From assembly GCA_965232265.1 (NCBI GenBank), contig CBDDPH010000002.1, forward strand, positions 4,650,001-4,714,000: DNA of 64,000 nt, written 5' to 3'. Shown here piece after piece: positions 16,567-25,629 of this stretch (positions are counted from its first letter, which is position 1; each line of letters begins with the position of its first letter). The position numbers and the translations under genes are program-made. The DNA comes from VXRD01 sp965232265. GTDB lineage: Bacteria; Latescibacterota; UBA2968. The notes beneath the pieces were generated by a model. That model searched no databases. It saw only the letters and a program-made list of their open reading frames with translations, and had not been told where the DNA came from.

Positions 16567-18486
16567 CTATCCGTCAACCGTCTTTCCAAAAACCTGGACA
16601 AACATGAGAAAATCGGGAAAATCAACAGCACCGCTCCCATCAATATCGTATTGGGCCTCGGATGATCCAAATGCACCCACAAACAGGAGAAAATCAGCAA
16701 AGTCGATTACGCCGCTACCGTCAAAATCCGATTTGGCTTCCAGAGAAAGCGGCTGGACAATGCCAGAAATCGTCAGCGTATGCTTCGCGCGATCCGGATC
16801 ATTGCTCAAAATAGTGATACTACCCGAAAACTCGCCCACTGTCGAACTCGGAAACGTCACTATAACTGTCTGTGAACCATTGGGTTCCAGTGTGAACATC
16901 GTAGTATCAAATGTCAAACCAGACACATCGCTCTCAATACCTGTAATCTCTAACGGCGCAGTACCCGTATTCTCAATCGCAATCGTCTGCTGAACTGTTT
17001 GCGCCACTTCAACAGTACCAAAATTAACTGCTGTTTCCTGAACAGCAATCGCCGGAACAGGTGCCGCTTGCACAATGCCAGAAATCGTCAGCGTATGCTT
17101 CGCGCGATCCGGATCATTGCTCAAAATAGTGATACTACCCGAAAACTCGCCTGCCGTCGAACTCGGAAACGTCACCGTAACAGTGAGTGAACTGTTGGGT
17201 TCCAGTGTGAACATAGAAAGCTCAAACGTCAGCCCCGACACATCACTCTCAATACCCGTAATCTCTAACGGTGCAGTACCTGTATTTTTGATCGTAATCG
17301 TCTGCTGAACTGTTTGTGCAGCCTCAACAGTCCCAAAATTAATCGCCGTTTCCAAAACAGTAAGTACTGGCGCAGGTGGCGGTTGGACAATACCAGAAAC
17401 GGATAATGTCTGTGTCCCACGTTCCGGATCGTTACTTAAAATATTAATACTCCCCGAAAACGCGCCCGCTGTCGGACTCGGAAACGTCACTGTAACTGTC
17501 TGCGAACCATTGGGTTCCACTGTGAACGTAGAAGGCGTAAACGTCAGACCAGACACATCGCTCTCGATACCCGTAATCTCCAACGGCGCAGTACCCGCAT
17601 TCCGAACCGCAATCGTCTGTTCACCCGTTTGGCCTGCGTCAATCGTGCCGAAATCAACTGCTGTTTCCTGGACAGCAATCGCCGGCACAGGGGGCGGTTG
17701 CACGATCACAGAAATGGACAATGTGCTTGTTGCACGATCCGGGTCATTACTCAAAATCGTGATATTTCCCGAAAACGTGCCCACTGCCGAACTCGGAAAC
17801 GCAATCGTCACTGTCTGCGAACCATTGGGTTCCACTGTGAACGTAGAAGGCGTAAATGTCAAACCAGACACATCGCTCTCGATACCCGTAATCTCAAGGG
17901 GTCCCGTGCCCGTATTCGTAATCGCAATCGTCTGTTCACCTGTTTGACCAGCGTCAAGAGTACCGAAATCAACCGCCGTGTGCTGAACAGCAATCGCCGG
18001 CACAGGGGGCGGCAGTTGTGCCAGCAGTTCATTAACCTTGGCTTCCACCCTACTCACAGAACTTGCACTCAGACTACGACCTGTGTTGGGCAATGCCACA
18101 GTCCCATCGGGACCAACAACAACGAAATTCTCATACGAGGCCGGAGCAGCAGTCCGTGCATTTAGAAGCATAGGAAAGGTGATGCCCCCTTTCCTGCGAA
18201 AGCCATCAACTTGTGCCTGATTGCCATTCCAAGCATCGAGACCGAGCATGGCAACATTGGGGTTTGCTTTATACTTTTGCCATAATGTTTCGAGTCGCGG
18301 ACCCGCCGCATTACAGGTCGGTCAGCCATGCCCAATAATCGCAAGTATGAGCACTTTGCCGCGATAGTCAGAAGCACTATATGTATTGCCGTCGGTGCCC
18401 GTCAGAGAAAAATTAACCGTTTGTGCAGAGGCAGGCCCAACGAGCAAAAGCAGAATCATCGGGATGGACAATAAATATTGGCGCAT
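16567..18486 (-). CDS. Secreted redoxin / choice-of-anchor-D / EF-hand protein with in-frame UGA (probable selenoprotein)
   Basis: Reading from ATG 18486 (behind GAGGATAAATACC) gives 639 residues if the in-frame TGA at codon 55 is read through. Residues 1-21 form a signal peptide ending in ASAQ. Residues 24-155 are a thioredoxin-like (redoxin/TlpA) domain: GKVLILAIIGHG-U-PTC, then MLGLDAWNGNQAQVDGF and GITFPMLLNA. The UGA occupies the first Cys of the redox motif (UxxC). Residues about 161-580 are four near-identical repeats of about 105 residues of the choice-of-anchor-D/DUF1573 kind (AVDFGT...ITGIESDVSGLTF). Two EF-hand/dockerin-like loops end the protein (DFDGSGVIDFADF, DIDGSGAVDFPDF). Without UGA decoding, the gene would appear truncated to an internal ATG at 18249. 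Confidence 0.82.
18296..18324 (-). promoter_or_regulatory. UGA(Sec) codon and candidate bacterial SECIS hairpin
   Basis: The TGA is at 18324-18322. Eleven bases later UGCGG pairs with CCGCG (18310-18306 with 18300-18296), closing a 5-base loop CGGGU. The loop begins 16 bases after the UGA and has G in its second position, matching the loose bacterial SECIS rules (stem of at least 4 bp, 16-37 nt spacing, G in the first two loop positions). An alternative pairing, GACCUG/CGGGUC, is also possible. Folding software has not been run. Confidence 0.55.
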
Positions 18487-18534
18487 GGTATTTATCCTCA
18501 TATATTGGTGGAAGTAATGACAACCAAAACCTCT

Positions 18535-18610
18535 GGATCGCGGCTAAAGCATGTCCCTGCATGCTTTAAGCAGGGGCCGCAATGACGGGCGAAAGGTTTT
18601 TCGCCCCTAC
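18535..18610. repeat. Dispersed composite palindromic repeat (copy 1)
   Basis: GGATCGCGGCTAAAGCATG, then an imperfect hairpin around CCCTGCATGCTTTAAGCAGGG, then CCGCAATGAC and the GGGCGAAAGGTTTTTCGCCC hairpin followed by CTAC. It fills most of the gap between the divergent redoxin and PhyH genes. Related copies lie at 26885, 40725, 40897, 57829 and 63347. Confidence 0.7.
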
Positions 18611-18732
18611 AACCACTGATTGCTTGTTTTTTTATCCCTTATTCAAAAGTCACACATGACGTCCTGTACTAAAAGTATCAACGCTTCAATCTAACAGAAG
18701 TCTCCCCACAGGTCAACCACAAGGAGCGAGTG

Positions 18733-19572
18733 ATGGGCATTCTCACAGATCAAAAAAAAGCGTTTTTTGACACCTTTGGATTTCTCGCATTTTCGGGATT
18801 ATTGGCGGATGGCATCGACGAAATCATCGATGCATTTGAAACGATATGGGACCAGCGGGGTGGTGGACACAACGGGCAACCACACGACGGCATACGCAGA
18901 TCGTGCATTGTGCCATTTATCGACCAGCACGAACGGCTATGTGCCCTCTTAGATGATCCGCGGATAAAAGAAATCCTGGTCGGATTACTCGGTGAAAATT
19001 TCAACTACATGGGATCGGACGGAAATTACTATGCCGGAGACACGCAATGGCACTCAGATGGCTGGGGCAAGGAAATTCGATTTGTAAAAATTGCCCTGTA
19101 CCTGGATCCCTTAACGCGCGACACGGGTTGTCTGCGCGTCATCCCAGGAAGTCACCATCTCAAAGATAAGTACGCAAATAATGTCGAAAACACCGTCCGA
19201 AATTCCCACGAACAATGGGGCATACACGGGCCAGATGTCCCTGCACTACCACTGGAAACCAATCCGGGCGATGTCGTCTTATTCAACCATAACCTGAAAC
19301 ACGCGGCCTTTGGAGGCAGTCCGCGTCGGCGCATGTTCACCATCAACTGCAGCGAACGCTTCCCCGAAGATGAAGAACACATTGAACTGTTAAAAACACA
19401 GATTGCCGCACGCGCGCGATTCTGGAATGATCGCGCTTACGGAAAAATCATGCTCGCCACCGCTGGTCCCGAACGCAAAAAACATCTGGAACAAGTCATG
19501 GCACACGACGATCACCTCGCCGAACTCTCCGCACATGCCCGGGAAGAAATGCCCGAACCATCGCGAGGATAA
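18733..19572 (+). CDS. PhyH-family Fe(II)/2-oxoglutarate dioxygenase
   Basis: A 279-residue cytoplasmic protein with the phytanoyl-CoA dioxygenase fold. The iron-binding facial triad is intact: HSD in TQWHSDGWG (about residue 114) and the distal His in NHNLKHAAFGG (about 194). The usual GCLRVIPGSHH loop is present, and RRRM carries the likely 2-oxoglutarate-binding Arg. ATG 18733 is preferred over GTG 18730 because AAGGAG is 6 bases from the ATG. The substrate is unknown; family members in related genomes probably act on small molecules other than phytanoyl-CoA. It faces the aldo/keto reductase gene convergently, 52 bp apart. Confidence 0.88.
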   Translation: MGILTDQKKAFFDTFGFLAFSGLLADGIDEIIDAFETIWDQRGGGHNGQPHDGIRRSCIVPFIDQHERLCALLDDPRIKEILVGLLGENFNYMGSDGNYYAGDTQWHSDGWGKEIRFVKIALYLDPLTRDTGCLRVIPGSHHLKDKYANNVENTVRNSHEQWGIHGPDVPALPLETNPGDVVLFNHNLKHAAFGGSPRRRMFTINCSERFPEDEEHIELLKTQIAARARFWNDRAYGKIMLATAGPERKKHLEQVMAHDDHLAELSAHAREEMPEPSRG

Positions 19573-19624
19573 ATCGCGGAGCGCTAATTATCCTCAAAAA
19601 CAAAAAGTGTAGCAATGACATTTA

Positions 19625-20551
19625 TTAACTGAGAATCTCATCAATCTCTTCCATCTCCTCATCACTGAGATCCCAACCAACAGTCGCGGCATTTGCCGTG
19701 ACCTGCTCGGGCGTGGTAGCCCCGGCGATCACAGAACACACACGGGGATTGGCGAGAAGCCATGCAAAAGCCAGATCGAGAATCGTGTGATCGCGTTCCC
19801 GTGCAAATTCTTCCAACGCCTCCAGAATATCGAAATTCTTATCCGTGAACATACCGCGATCGCCCTCTGCCAAACGCGTACCCTCAGGCACTGGTTCATC
19901 TCGGCGGTATTTACCCGTAAGAAAACCACTGGCAAGGGGAAAATAGGGCAAAATGCCAATATTGTAATGCTTGCAAAACGGCACAAGCTCTGCCTCGACC
20001 TCGCGGTCGAGCATACTATAGCGGGGTTGCACAGTAGAAAATGCGACCAAATTCTTCGCACGCGAAGTCCAGACCGCCTCACACACCTCCCACGCCATAA
20101 AATTGGAACAGCCGATATAGCGCACCTTGCCCTGAGCAACGAGATAATCGAGCGCGTGCAAAGTCTCCTCAATAGGCGTATTGGCGTCCGTCTGGTGAAT
20201 CTGATAAAGGTCAATATAATCCGTATTGAGACGTCTGAGACTCTCCTCCACCTCTTTGAGAATATGGTAACGCGAATTGCCGCGCATATTCGGTCCATCG
20301 CCCATACTCATCGACACCTTGGTCGCCAGAATAAACGCATCGCGCTTGCCTCTAATCGCCCGGCCAATATAGGACTCCGACAGCGCCCCCCCGTACATAT
20401 TAGCCGTATCGATCAACGTAATACCTTCATCCAGCGCCCGATCCATAACACGCGCCGTAGCCCTGGCGTCAAGGCGCCCGCCAAAATTGTTGGTACCCAA
20501 CCCAATAGCCGAAACCTGAAGCCCAGAATTGCCGAGTTGCCGATATTCCAT
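19625..20551 (-). CDS. Aldo/keto reductase
   Basis: A 308-residue NADPH-dependent oxidoreductase of the TIM-barrel AKR superfamily. The catalytic tetrad is recognisable: Asp and Tyr in DTANMYGGALSE (about 48-59), Lys in ILATKVSM, and His in LYQIHQTD. The C-terminal cofactor region VIAGATTPEQV is present. It resembles YghZ/voltage-gated potassium channel beta-type AKRs in length and motifs. The ribosome-binding site AAGGAG precedes ATG 20551. Two and a half 32-bp TTGTAA-containing repeats lie directly upstream and may be its operator. Substrate unknown. Confidence 0.9.
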   Translation of the reverse strand: MEYRQLGNSGLQVSAIGLGTNNFGGRLDARATARVMDRALDEGITLIDTANMYGGALSESYIGRAIRGKRDAFILATKVSMSMGDGPNMRGNSRYHILKEVEESLRRLNTDYIDLYQIHQTDANTPIEETLHALDYLVAQGKVRYIGCSNFMAWEVCEAVWTSRAKNLVAFSTVQPRYSMLDREVEAELVPFCKHYNIGILPYFPLASGFLTGKYRRDEPVPEGTRLAEGDRGMFTDKNFDILEALEEFARERDHTILDLAFAWLLANPRVCSVIAGATTPEQVTANAATVGWDLSDEEMEEIDEILS

Positions 20552-20568
20552 CTTGAAACTCCTTCATA

Positions 20569-20648
20569 TTGTAAAAACACATTGCAAATTTACAAGACCG
20601 TTGTAAAAATGCATTGTAAACTTACAAAACTGTTGTAAGATTGCAATC
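20569..20648. repeat. Two and a half 32-bp direct repeats with TTGTAA/TTACAA arms
   Basis: Copies at 20569-20600 and 20601-20632 match at most positions, and a partial copy follows at 20633-20648. Each contains TTGTAAAAA, ATTG(C/T)AAA and TTACAA, so inverted TTGTAA/TTACAA pairs recur at helical spacing. They sit 18 bp upstream of the aldo/keto reductase start, where a multi-site operator would be expected. With 2.5 copies and no unique spacers it is not a CRISPR array. Confidence 0.7.
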
Positions 20649-20694
20649 TCACAGAGACGAGTGACCACCCGGAGAGGCAAACTCGTATATCAAA

Positions 20695-21513
20695 TTAAAA
20701 GGAATAAGATGCAGAGAGGGACAAAGGGATGTGAGAGCGGTTGAATTTGAGGCGGTCCAATGGGATAGAATGCCAAGTTTCATAGCTGGCAAGTTTGCCA
20801 ATAATACCACCGATACCGGCACCGACCACAGAAATAACAGCCGTTTTGGGACTGAGAACACTATTGGCAAGAGCCGACCAGCCGGTCTCAGAACTCCTGT
20901 TCAAATCGGACGAAGAAAAAATAACACCAATACAGAAACCCGTAACCAGACCGGCTTTGAAACCCTTCCCGATATGGGATGTCTTGCTCAGATTAATCGA
21001 CAGTTGATCCAGTTCCGAAGTCGTCAGGATTTTATACTCATCGCGATTGTGTGTATCCGCCAAAACGATCAAAGAATCGCTCACACTCGCAATAACACCC
21101 TCAAACCGGCTATCTGCCGTCTCCAAAATGCCGATAACTGCCCGGTGCCCGGGTATGACGCTGGACCGGGTCAAAAATCGCCGCGCCTGGGGATTGAACT
21201 GCACGGCAATTCTTTTCGTCTTCTTTACGCGCAAATGATCAATAGACTGATAGGGGATGCGGCGTCTGTACGGCAACTGGTTTGTGACAATTGTAACCAC
21301 ATAACCCTGCGTGCGATTGATATAGCCCCGAAAACGCCTTTTTTGCGCGCCGGAAAAATACGCACCCTCGATATACGTCCCAATCTCGAGCTTTTTTACT
21401 CTTTCGCTTACATCACTCGCATAACTCTGCGGACAAAACTGTCCCAACAGAAATATCAGAAGTATCGAACAAGTCTTAAAAGCGCGAAAAAAAAAGACAG
21501 ACAAGATAGGCAA
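20695..21513 (-). CDS. Secreted or membrane-anchored protein of unknown function
   Basis: 272 residues. It begins with a hydrophobic signal-like segment (about 5-30, ending QSYASD). A basic beta-rich middle part follows (RGYINRTQGYVVTIVTN..., IPYQSIDHLRVKK). A Gly-rich hydrophobic patch lies at about 180-230 (GFKAGLVTGFCIGVIFSS, VVGAGIGGIIGKLASY), and the C-terminus is short, Ser/Leu/Phe-rich and aromatic-ended (SASYSF). I do not recognise the family. The start is uncertain: the 5' end has a nine-T run encoding FFF, and the TTG at 21513 lacks a strong ribosome-binding site. It lies 17 bp after the cupin gene on the same strand. Confidence 0.6.
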   Translation of the reverse strand: MPILSVFFFRAFKTCSILLIFLLGQFCPQSYASDVSERVKKLEIGTYIEGAYFSGAQKRRFRGYINRTQGYVVTIVTNQLPYRRRIPYQSIDHLRVKKTKRIAVQFNPQARRFLTRSSVIPGHRAVIGILETADSRFEGVIASVSDSLIVLADTHNRDEYKILTTSELDQLSINLSKTSHIGKGFKAGLVTGFCIGVIFSSSDLNRSSETGWSALANSVLSPKTAVISVVGAGIGGIIGKLASYETWHSIPLDRLKFNRSHIPLSLSASYSF

Positions 21514-21530
21514 TCCGTGAATGGGAAATA

Positions 21531-21893
21531 TTACGTTTTATCTTCGGATGGAATATAGCGGTTGGCGAGCGCGACATAATCCTCGCGAATCGGTGAGAAA
21601 ATATCGAGAGCCACACAGGGACCATCTACTGCCTCGGCCCGGTGTGGCACATGGGCGGGAATAAGAAAAGCTTCACCCGGTTCAACCGTGCGGGTCTCCC
21701 CATCAATCGTGAACTTCATCCGCCCCTCGATCATCATCCCCCCCTGCTCGTGGGGATGGCTGTGCATCGGCACCACAGCACCCGCATCAAACTCAACGCG
21801 AGAAAGCATTAAATTTTCGCCATAAGGCGTCCGAATGCGTACGCCGGGCGCGACTTCATTAGCGGGATATTTATCCCAGTCAATAAATGACAT
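21531..21893 (-). CDS. Small cupin-domain protein
   Basis: A 120-residue single-domain cupin. Motif 1 is seen as PMHSHPHEQGGMMIEGRMKF (His, His and Glu metal ligands at about 42-50). Motif 2 is GEAFLIPAHVPHRAEA (about 72-87). It could be a metal-dependent isomerase, dioxygenase or sensor. It follows the coxG gene by 29 bp on the same strand and so may belong to the cox operon. Confidence 0.85.
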   Translation of the reverse strand: MSFIDWDKYPANEVAPGVRIRTPYGENLMLSRVEFDAGAVVPMHSHPHEQGGMMIEGRMKFTIDGETRTVEPGEAFLIPAHVPHRAEAVDGPCVALDIFSPIREDYVALANRYIPSEDKT

Positions 21894-21922
21894 CTCGTTC
21901 AGCTCTCGAAAAGTGTGACATT

Positions 21923-22369
21923 CTATCCTTCAGACGCACGCGCCTCCGCGTCAATCGCGCCAAAGAGTTGTCGCGTCATCAAACGGGCTGCACTGGCGTG
22001 CATGCGCTGCCCCACAGCGGCGATTGGCCCGCCGATTTGCACATCGCCCTCAAATGAAATCCGCGTATTCTCGCCCTCAGGGGCGAGTTCCACAACGCCC
22101 TCCCCCTTGACAAACCCGGTCGTGCCCTTGATATCGACCACCATCGTATAGCGCTCGGGCGGTTGAATATCTGAAAGCGCGACAAGACCCGTGTATTTCC
22201 CGCGAACGGGACCAATCCCCGCTGAAACAGCCATATCGTAAACCCCATCTGCCCTGTGTTCCAGCTTGTCGCAACCGGGCATACAGCGAGCGAGCACCTT
22301 GGGGTCGATAAGCAACTCAAAAGCGCGTTCAACCGGCGCGCCAATCGTGTGTGTACCAGAGAGTTTCAA
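21923..22369 (-). CDS. coxG: CoxG-like SRPBCC protein of the CO-dehydrogenase/xanthine-dehydrogenase family operon
   Basis: 148 residues beginning at TTG 22369, directly behind AGGAGGCG. An in-frame upstream extension would cross a terminator and is rejected. The protein shows the CoxG pattern: LSGTHTIGAPVERAFELLID, PGCDKLEHR, the glycine-rich GPVRGKYTGLVAL, VKGEGVVEL and a C-terminal RLMTRQLFG. CoxG proteins help recruit or mature membrane-associated molybdenum hydroxylases. It is separated from coxM by an intrinsic terminator, so it may be made at lower or conditional levels. Confidence 0.85.
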   Translation of the reverse strand: MKLSGTHTIGAPVERAFELLIDPKVLARCMPGCDKLEHRADGVYDMAVSAGIGPVRGKYTGLVALSDIQPPERYTMVVDIKGTTGFVKGEGVVELAPEGENTRISFEGDVQIGGPIAAVGQRMHASAARLMTRQLFGAIDAEARASEG

Positions 22370-22380
22370 AACGCCTCCTA

Positions 22381-22420
22381 AAAAAATACAGCCCCCTTCC
22401 CCAAAAGAGAAGGGGGCTGT
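22381..22420 (-). terminator. Terminator between coxM and coxG
   Basis: On the minus strand ACAGCCCCCTTC pairs with GAAGGGGGCTGT (22388-22420), followed by ATTTTTTT. It lies a few bases after the coxM stop and directly before the coxG ribosome-binding site. Confidence 0.9.
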
Positions 22421-22424
22421 AAAA

Positions 22425-23282
22425 TCAAGCTGCGCGTTCAATTGCCTGGCTCAATGCCCGTTGTGCGAACACGCACGCCAAATGGGCGCGGTAATCGCCG
22501 GAAGCGTGGTGATCTTCCTGAAATTCCTCCACGCCATCAGTCGCCTGGGCTGCCGCATCGGCCACAGCGTCAATACCCTGCCCCACAAGCGCGTCTTCGA
22601 CCGCCTGTGCGCGATACGCCGCAGGCGCAACACCGGTAACACCAACAGCCACAGAAGCGCAGTTGCCCGCATCATCCAGCGTCACCTGAGCCGCAACGCC
22701 TGCAAGGGCAAAACCGGACGCAGATTGTCGCATCTTGATGTATGCGCCACCCGAATTTTCAGGCGGCGTGGCAATGCGAATACCAGTGAGGACCTCGCCG
22801 GGTTGCAAATCCGTAATAAAGAGATCCACAAAAAAATCAGCCGCAGCCACCGAGCGTTCACCATCTGGCCCAGCAATATCGAATTGTGCATCGAGAGCGA
22901 GCATCGCCGCCGGCCAATCTGCAGCCGGATCGGCATGGGCAATACTCCCGCCCACAGTGCCCCGATTCCGCACCTGTGCATCGCCAATTTCCGCTGCGGT
23001 CTCGGGCAAAAGTGAACATTTTGAAGGCAACAAGCGATGGCTTTCCACAGCATAATGCGTAGCCAGAGCACCAATGGTAATGGTCTCATTGCCCGCCGTC
23101 ACTCTTTTTAAGCCAGCAATGCCGCCCAGATCAATAATGACCGAAGGCGCGGCAAGACGCAATTTCATAGACGGAATCAGACTGTGACCGCCCGCCAGTA
23201 CTTTGGCATCGTCGCCGAACTCTTGCACCAGCCGCATCGCGCTTCTCATAGTTTTGGGTGCGTGGTAATCAAAGGGGGTCAT
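22425..23282 (-). CDS. coxM: Molybdenum hydroxylase FAD-binding medium subunit (CoxM-type)
   Basis: 285 residues. The FAD-binding motifs of the family are clear: AGGHSLIPSMKLRLAAPS (about 31-48) and GTVGGSIAHADPAADWP (about 108-124). The C-terminal CO-dehydrogenase flavoprotein domain follows. It passes electrons from the Fe-S subunit to the acceptor. It lies 3 bp after coxL, inside the S-L-M gene order. Confidence 0.93.
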   Translation of the reverse strand: MTPFDYHAPKTMRSAMRLVQEFGDDAKVLAGGHSLIPSMKLRLAAPSVIIDLGGIAGLKRVTAGNETITIGALATHYAVESHRLLPSKCSLLPETAAEIGDAQVRNRGTVGGSIAHADPAADWPAAMLALDAQFDIAGPDGERSVAAADFFVDLFITDLQPGEVLTGIRIATPPENSGGAYIKMRQSASGFALAGVAAQVTLDDAGNCASVAVGVTGVAPAAYRAQAVEDALVGQGIDAVADAAAQATDGVEEFQEDHHASGDYRAHLACVFAQRALSQAIERAA

Positions 23283-23285
23283 CGT

Positions 23286-25619
23286 TCAAGTCTCCTGCAT
23301 GAGTTTCCAGAGTTTTTCAGGGCGCAAAGGCAGATCGATATGTCGCACGCCAAAAGGTTTTAGCGCGTCAATCACCGCATTGGCTATCGCAGGCGTAGAA
23401 CCAATCGTACCCGCTTCGCCCACACCTTTGACACCCATCGGATTGACGGGCGAAGGCGTGACCGTATTCGCCAATTCAAAGCGCGGGAAATTGTGCGCTT
23501 TGGGCAAGGCATAATCCATAAATGAACCGGTAATCATCTGCCCGCTTTCGTCGTAAATGGCTTCCTCGTAAAGGGCTTGTCCCACCCCCTGTGCAATACC
23601 GCCGTGTACCTGACCTTCAACAATCAGCGGATTGATAATATTCCCGCAATCGTCAACGGCGATATAGCGCTGTATCTCAACCTCACCCGTATCCGCATCC
23701 ACCTCGACCACGGCGATATGCGTACCAAAGGGATAGGTGAAATTCGGCGGCTCAAAAAAGTGCGACTCAGCCAAACCGGGATCTGTGCCCTCCGGAAGTT
23801 CCACACCCACATGAGCCACCATCGCAATTTCGCCCAAAGTGAGACCCGACTCGGGCGCACCCTGAACGCAGTATTTGCCGTCTTCAATCACAATATCCTG
23901 CGGATTGCTCTCCAGCAGATGCGCGGCGATATTGATCACTTTGTCTTTCACCTTGCCCATCGCGTGCACCATCGCTGTACCACCCACAGCTGTCGCGCGG
24001 CTACCAAAAGTGCCAATGCCGTATTGCACCGTATCGGTATCGCCGTGGATAATGCGAATATCGTCGATATCAACGCCCAATCCATCGGCAATAAGCTGGG
24101 CAAAAGTGGTTTCCTGCCCCTGTCCGTGGGGCGATACACCCGTGAGCACGGTTACCTTACCCGTGGGATCTACGCGCACAGTACTGCTTTCCCATCCACC
24201 CGCGGGCATCGCAGCCGAAGGACCCATACCGCAAATCTCCACATAAGTGGAAAATCCAATACCGAGGTACCGGCCATCTTCGCGCAAATTGGCCTGCTGC
24301 TCGCGCAAAGCCTCGTAATCAGCGATCTTGAGTGCCTCGTCGAGCGCGGCCGTATAATCGCCGCTATCATAAGCCAGAGCCGTTCCCGTTTCATAAGGGA
24401 AAGCATCTTTACCGATAAAGTTTTTGCGCCGCACCGCCAGAGGATCCAGATCCAGATCGTGCGCCACCACATCGATCATGCGCTCGATGAGATACGTGGC
24501 CTCGGGACGTCCCGCACCTCGATAGGCATCCGTCGCCATCTTATTCGTAAAAGCGGCCGTGAGATTCATCTGCACATTTTGAAACGTGTAAGAACCGCAC
24601 AACATCAACCCCGTAAGCGTGGGAATGGCCGGCGTGAGCAACTGATAATAAGCTCCCACATCCGCCGTAACCGTGTATTTGAGACCGAGGATCGTACCGT
24701 CGTCTTTCACCGCAAGATCGACATCTCCGGTCTGGTCGCGTCCGTGAATCGTATGCACAAAGTTTTCACGCCGCCCCTCAATCCACTTCACAGGCTGCCC
24801 GAGATATTTCGCCATATACCCGAGCAGGGCTTCTTCGGCATACACATTGAGCTTGCAACCAAAGCCGCCGCCTACTTCCGGCGCAATAACGCGCACATGA
24901 TTTTCGGCCATACCCAGCATAACGGATATTTGCGTGCGCAACAGATGGGGAATTTGCGTAGATGACCACAAGTTGAGCTGGTCTTTGCCGGGCAAATATT
25001 GGGCAACCACGCCGCGCGTCTCCATCGGATTGGGAACCAGGCGCTGATGGTCAATTCGCTGGCTAATGACATGATCGGCTTCGGCAAAAGCCGCATCAAC
25101 ATCGCCCCCGGCAATGCTCCAGGTAAAAGCCATATTATCGTCCCAATCTTCGTGAATAACAGGCGCGCCCTCGGCAAAAGCCGCATCAGCCGAATTGATG
25201 GCATCGAGAGGTTCGTAATCGACCTCAATCAAATCCAATGCATCCTGGGCGATATACGCATCAGTCGCTGCAACAGCGGCGATGGGTTCACCGACAAAAC
25301 GCACTTTTCCGGTTGCAAGCACGGGATGGTGGGGCACCTTAATACCCGGAAATCCCTCCGGATCTGTAGCCGCACAGGGAACCCCGCCAATGACGTCTTT
25401 GACATCATCGCCAGTGACAACAGACTTGACGCCGGATAAATTTTGAGCCGCATCGGTATTAACACCATTGATGCGCGCATGGGGGTATGGGCTTCGCAAA
25501 ATCGCGACATGCAACAAATTGGGCAACTTGATGTCATCGACGTAATGTGCAAGGCCCTGAATCAATCGGGGGTCTTCTCGGCGCTTAATACGGGCGCCAA
25601 CAGATTTGCTAACAGGCAT
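23286..25619 (-). CDS. coxL: Molybdenum hydroxylase large subunit, Form II CoxL-type
   Basis: 777 residues binding the molybdopterin cytosine dinucleotide cofactor. The MoCo-binding loops VGGGFGCKLNVY (about 249-260) and HGQGQETTFAQL are present, and the catalytic Glu lies in KGVGEAGTIGS near the C-terminus. The active-site loop reads AYRGAGR (365-371), diagnostic of Form II/BMS-type enzymes rather than the AYxCSFR of true aerobic CO dehydrogenase. The real substrate may therefore be a purine, aldehyde or N-heterocycle rather than CO. Ends 3 bp before coxM and starts 10 bp after coxS. Confidence 0.93.
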   Translation of the reverse strand: MPVSKSVGARIKRREDPRLIQGLAHYVDDIKLPNLLHVAILRSPYPHARINGVNTDAAQNLSGVKSVVTGDDVKDVIGGVPCAATDPEGFPGIKVPHHPVLATGKVRFVGEPIAAVAATDAYIAQDALDLIEVDYEPLDAINSADAAFAEGAPVIHEDWDDNMAFTWSIAGGDVDAAFAEADHVISQRIDHQRLVPNPMETRGVVAQYLPGKDQLNLWSSTQIPHLLRTQISVMLGMAENHVRVIAPEVGGGFGCKLNVYAEEALLGYMAKYLGQPVKWIEGRRENFVHTIHGRDQTGDVDLAVKDDGTILGLKYTVTADVGAYYQLLTPAIPTLTGLMLCGSYTFQNVQMNLTAAFTNKMATDAYRGAGRPEATYLIERMIDVVAHDLDLDPLAVRRKNFIGKDAFPYETGTALAYDSGDYTAALDEALKIADYEALREQQANLREDGRYLGIGFSTYVEICGMGPSAAMPAGGWESSTVRVDPTGKVTVLTGVSPHGQGQETTFAQLIADGLGVDIDDIRIIHGDTDTVQYGIGTFGSRATAVGGTAMVHAMGKVKDKVINIAAHLLESNPQDIVIEDGKYCVQGAPESGLTLGEIAMVAHVGVELPEGTDPGLAESHFFEPPNFTYPFGTHIAVVEVDADTGEVEIQRYIAVDDCGNIINPLIVEGQVHGGIAQGVGQALYEEAIYDESGQMITGSFMDYALPKAHNFPRFELANTVTPSPVNPMGVKGVGEAGTIGSTPAIANAVIDALKPFGVRHIDLPLRPEKLWKLMQET

Positions 25620-25629
25620 GGGGCGCCTC

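Noticed and set aside
20569..20648. Possible mini CRISPR array
   Set aside because: The 32-bp repeats are directly adjacent with no spacers and no cas genes are present.
22370..22441. Upstream start for coxG
   Set aside because: It would translate through the coxM-coxG terminator. AGGAGG sits 6 bases from TTG 22369.
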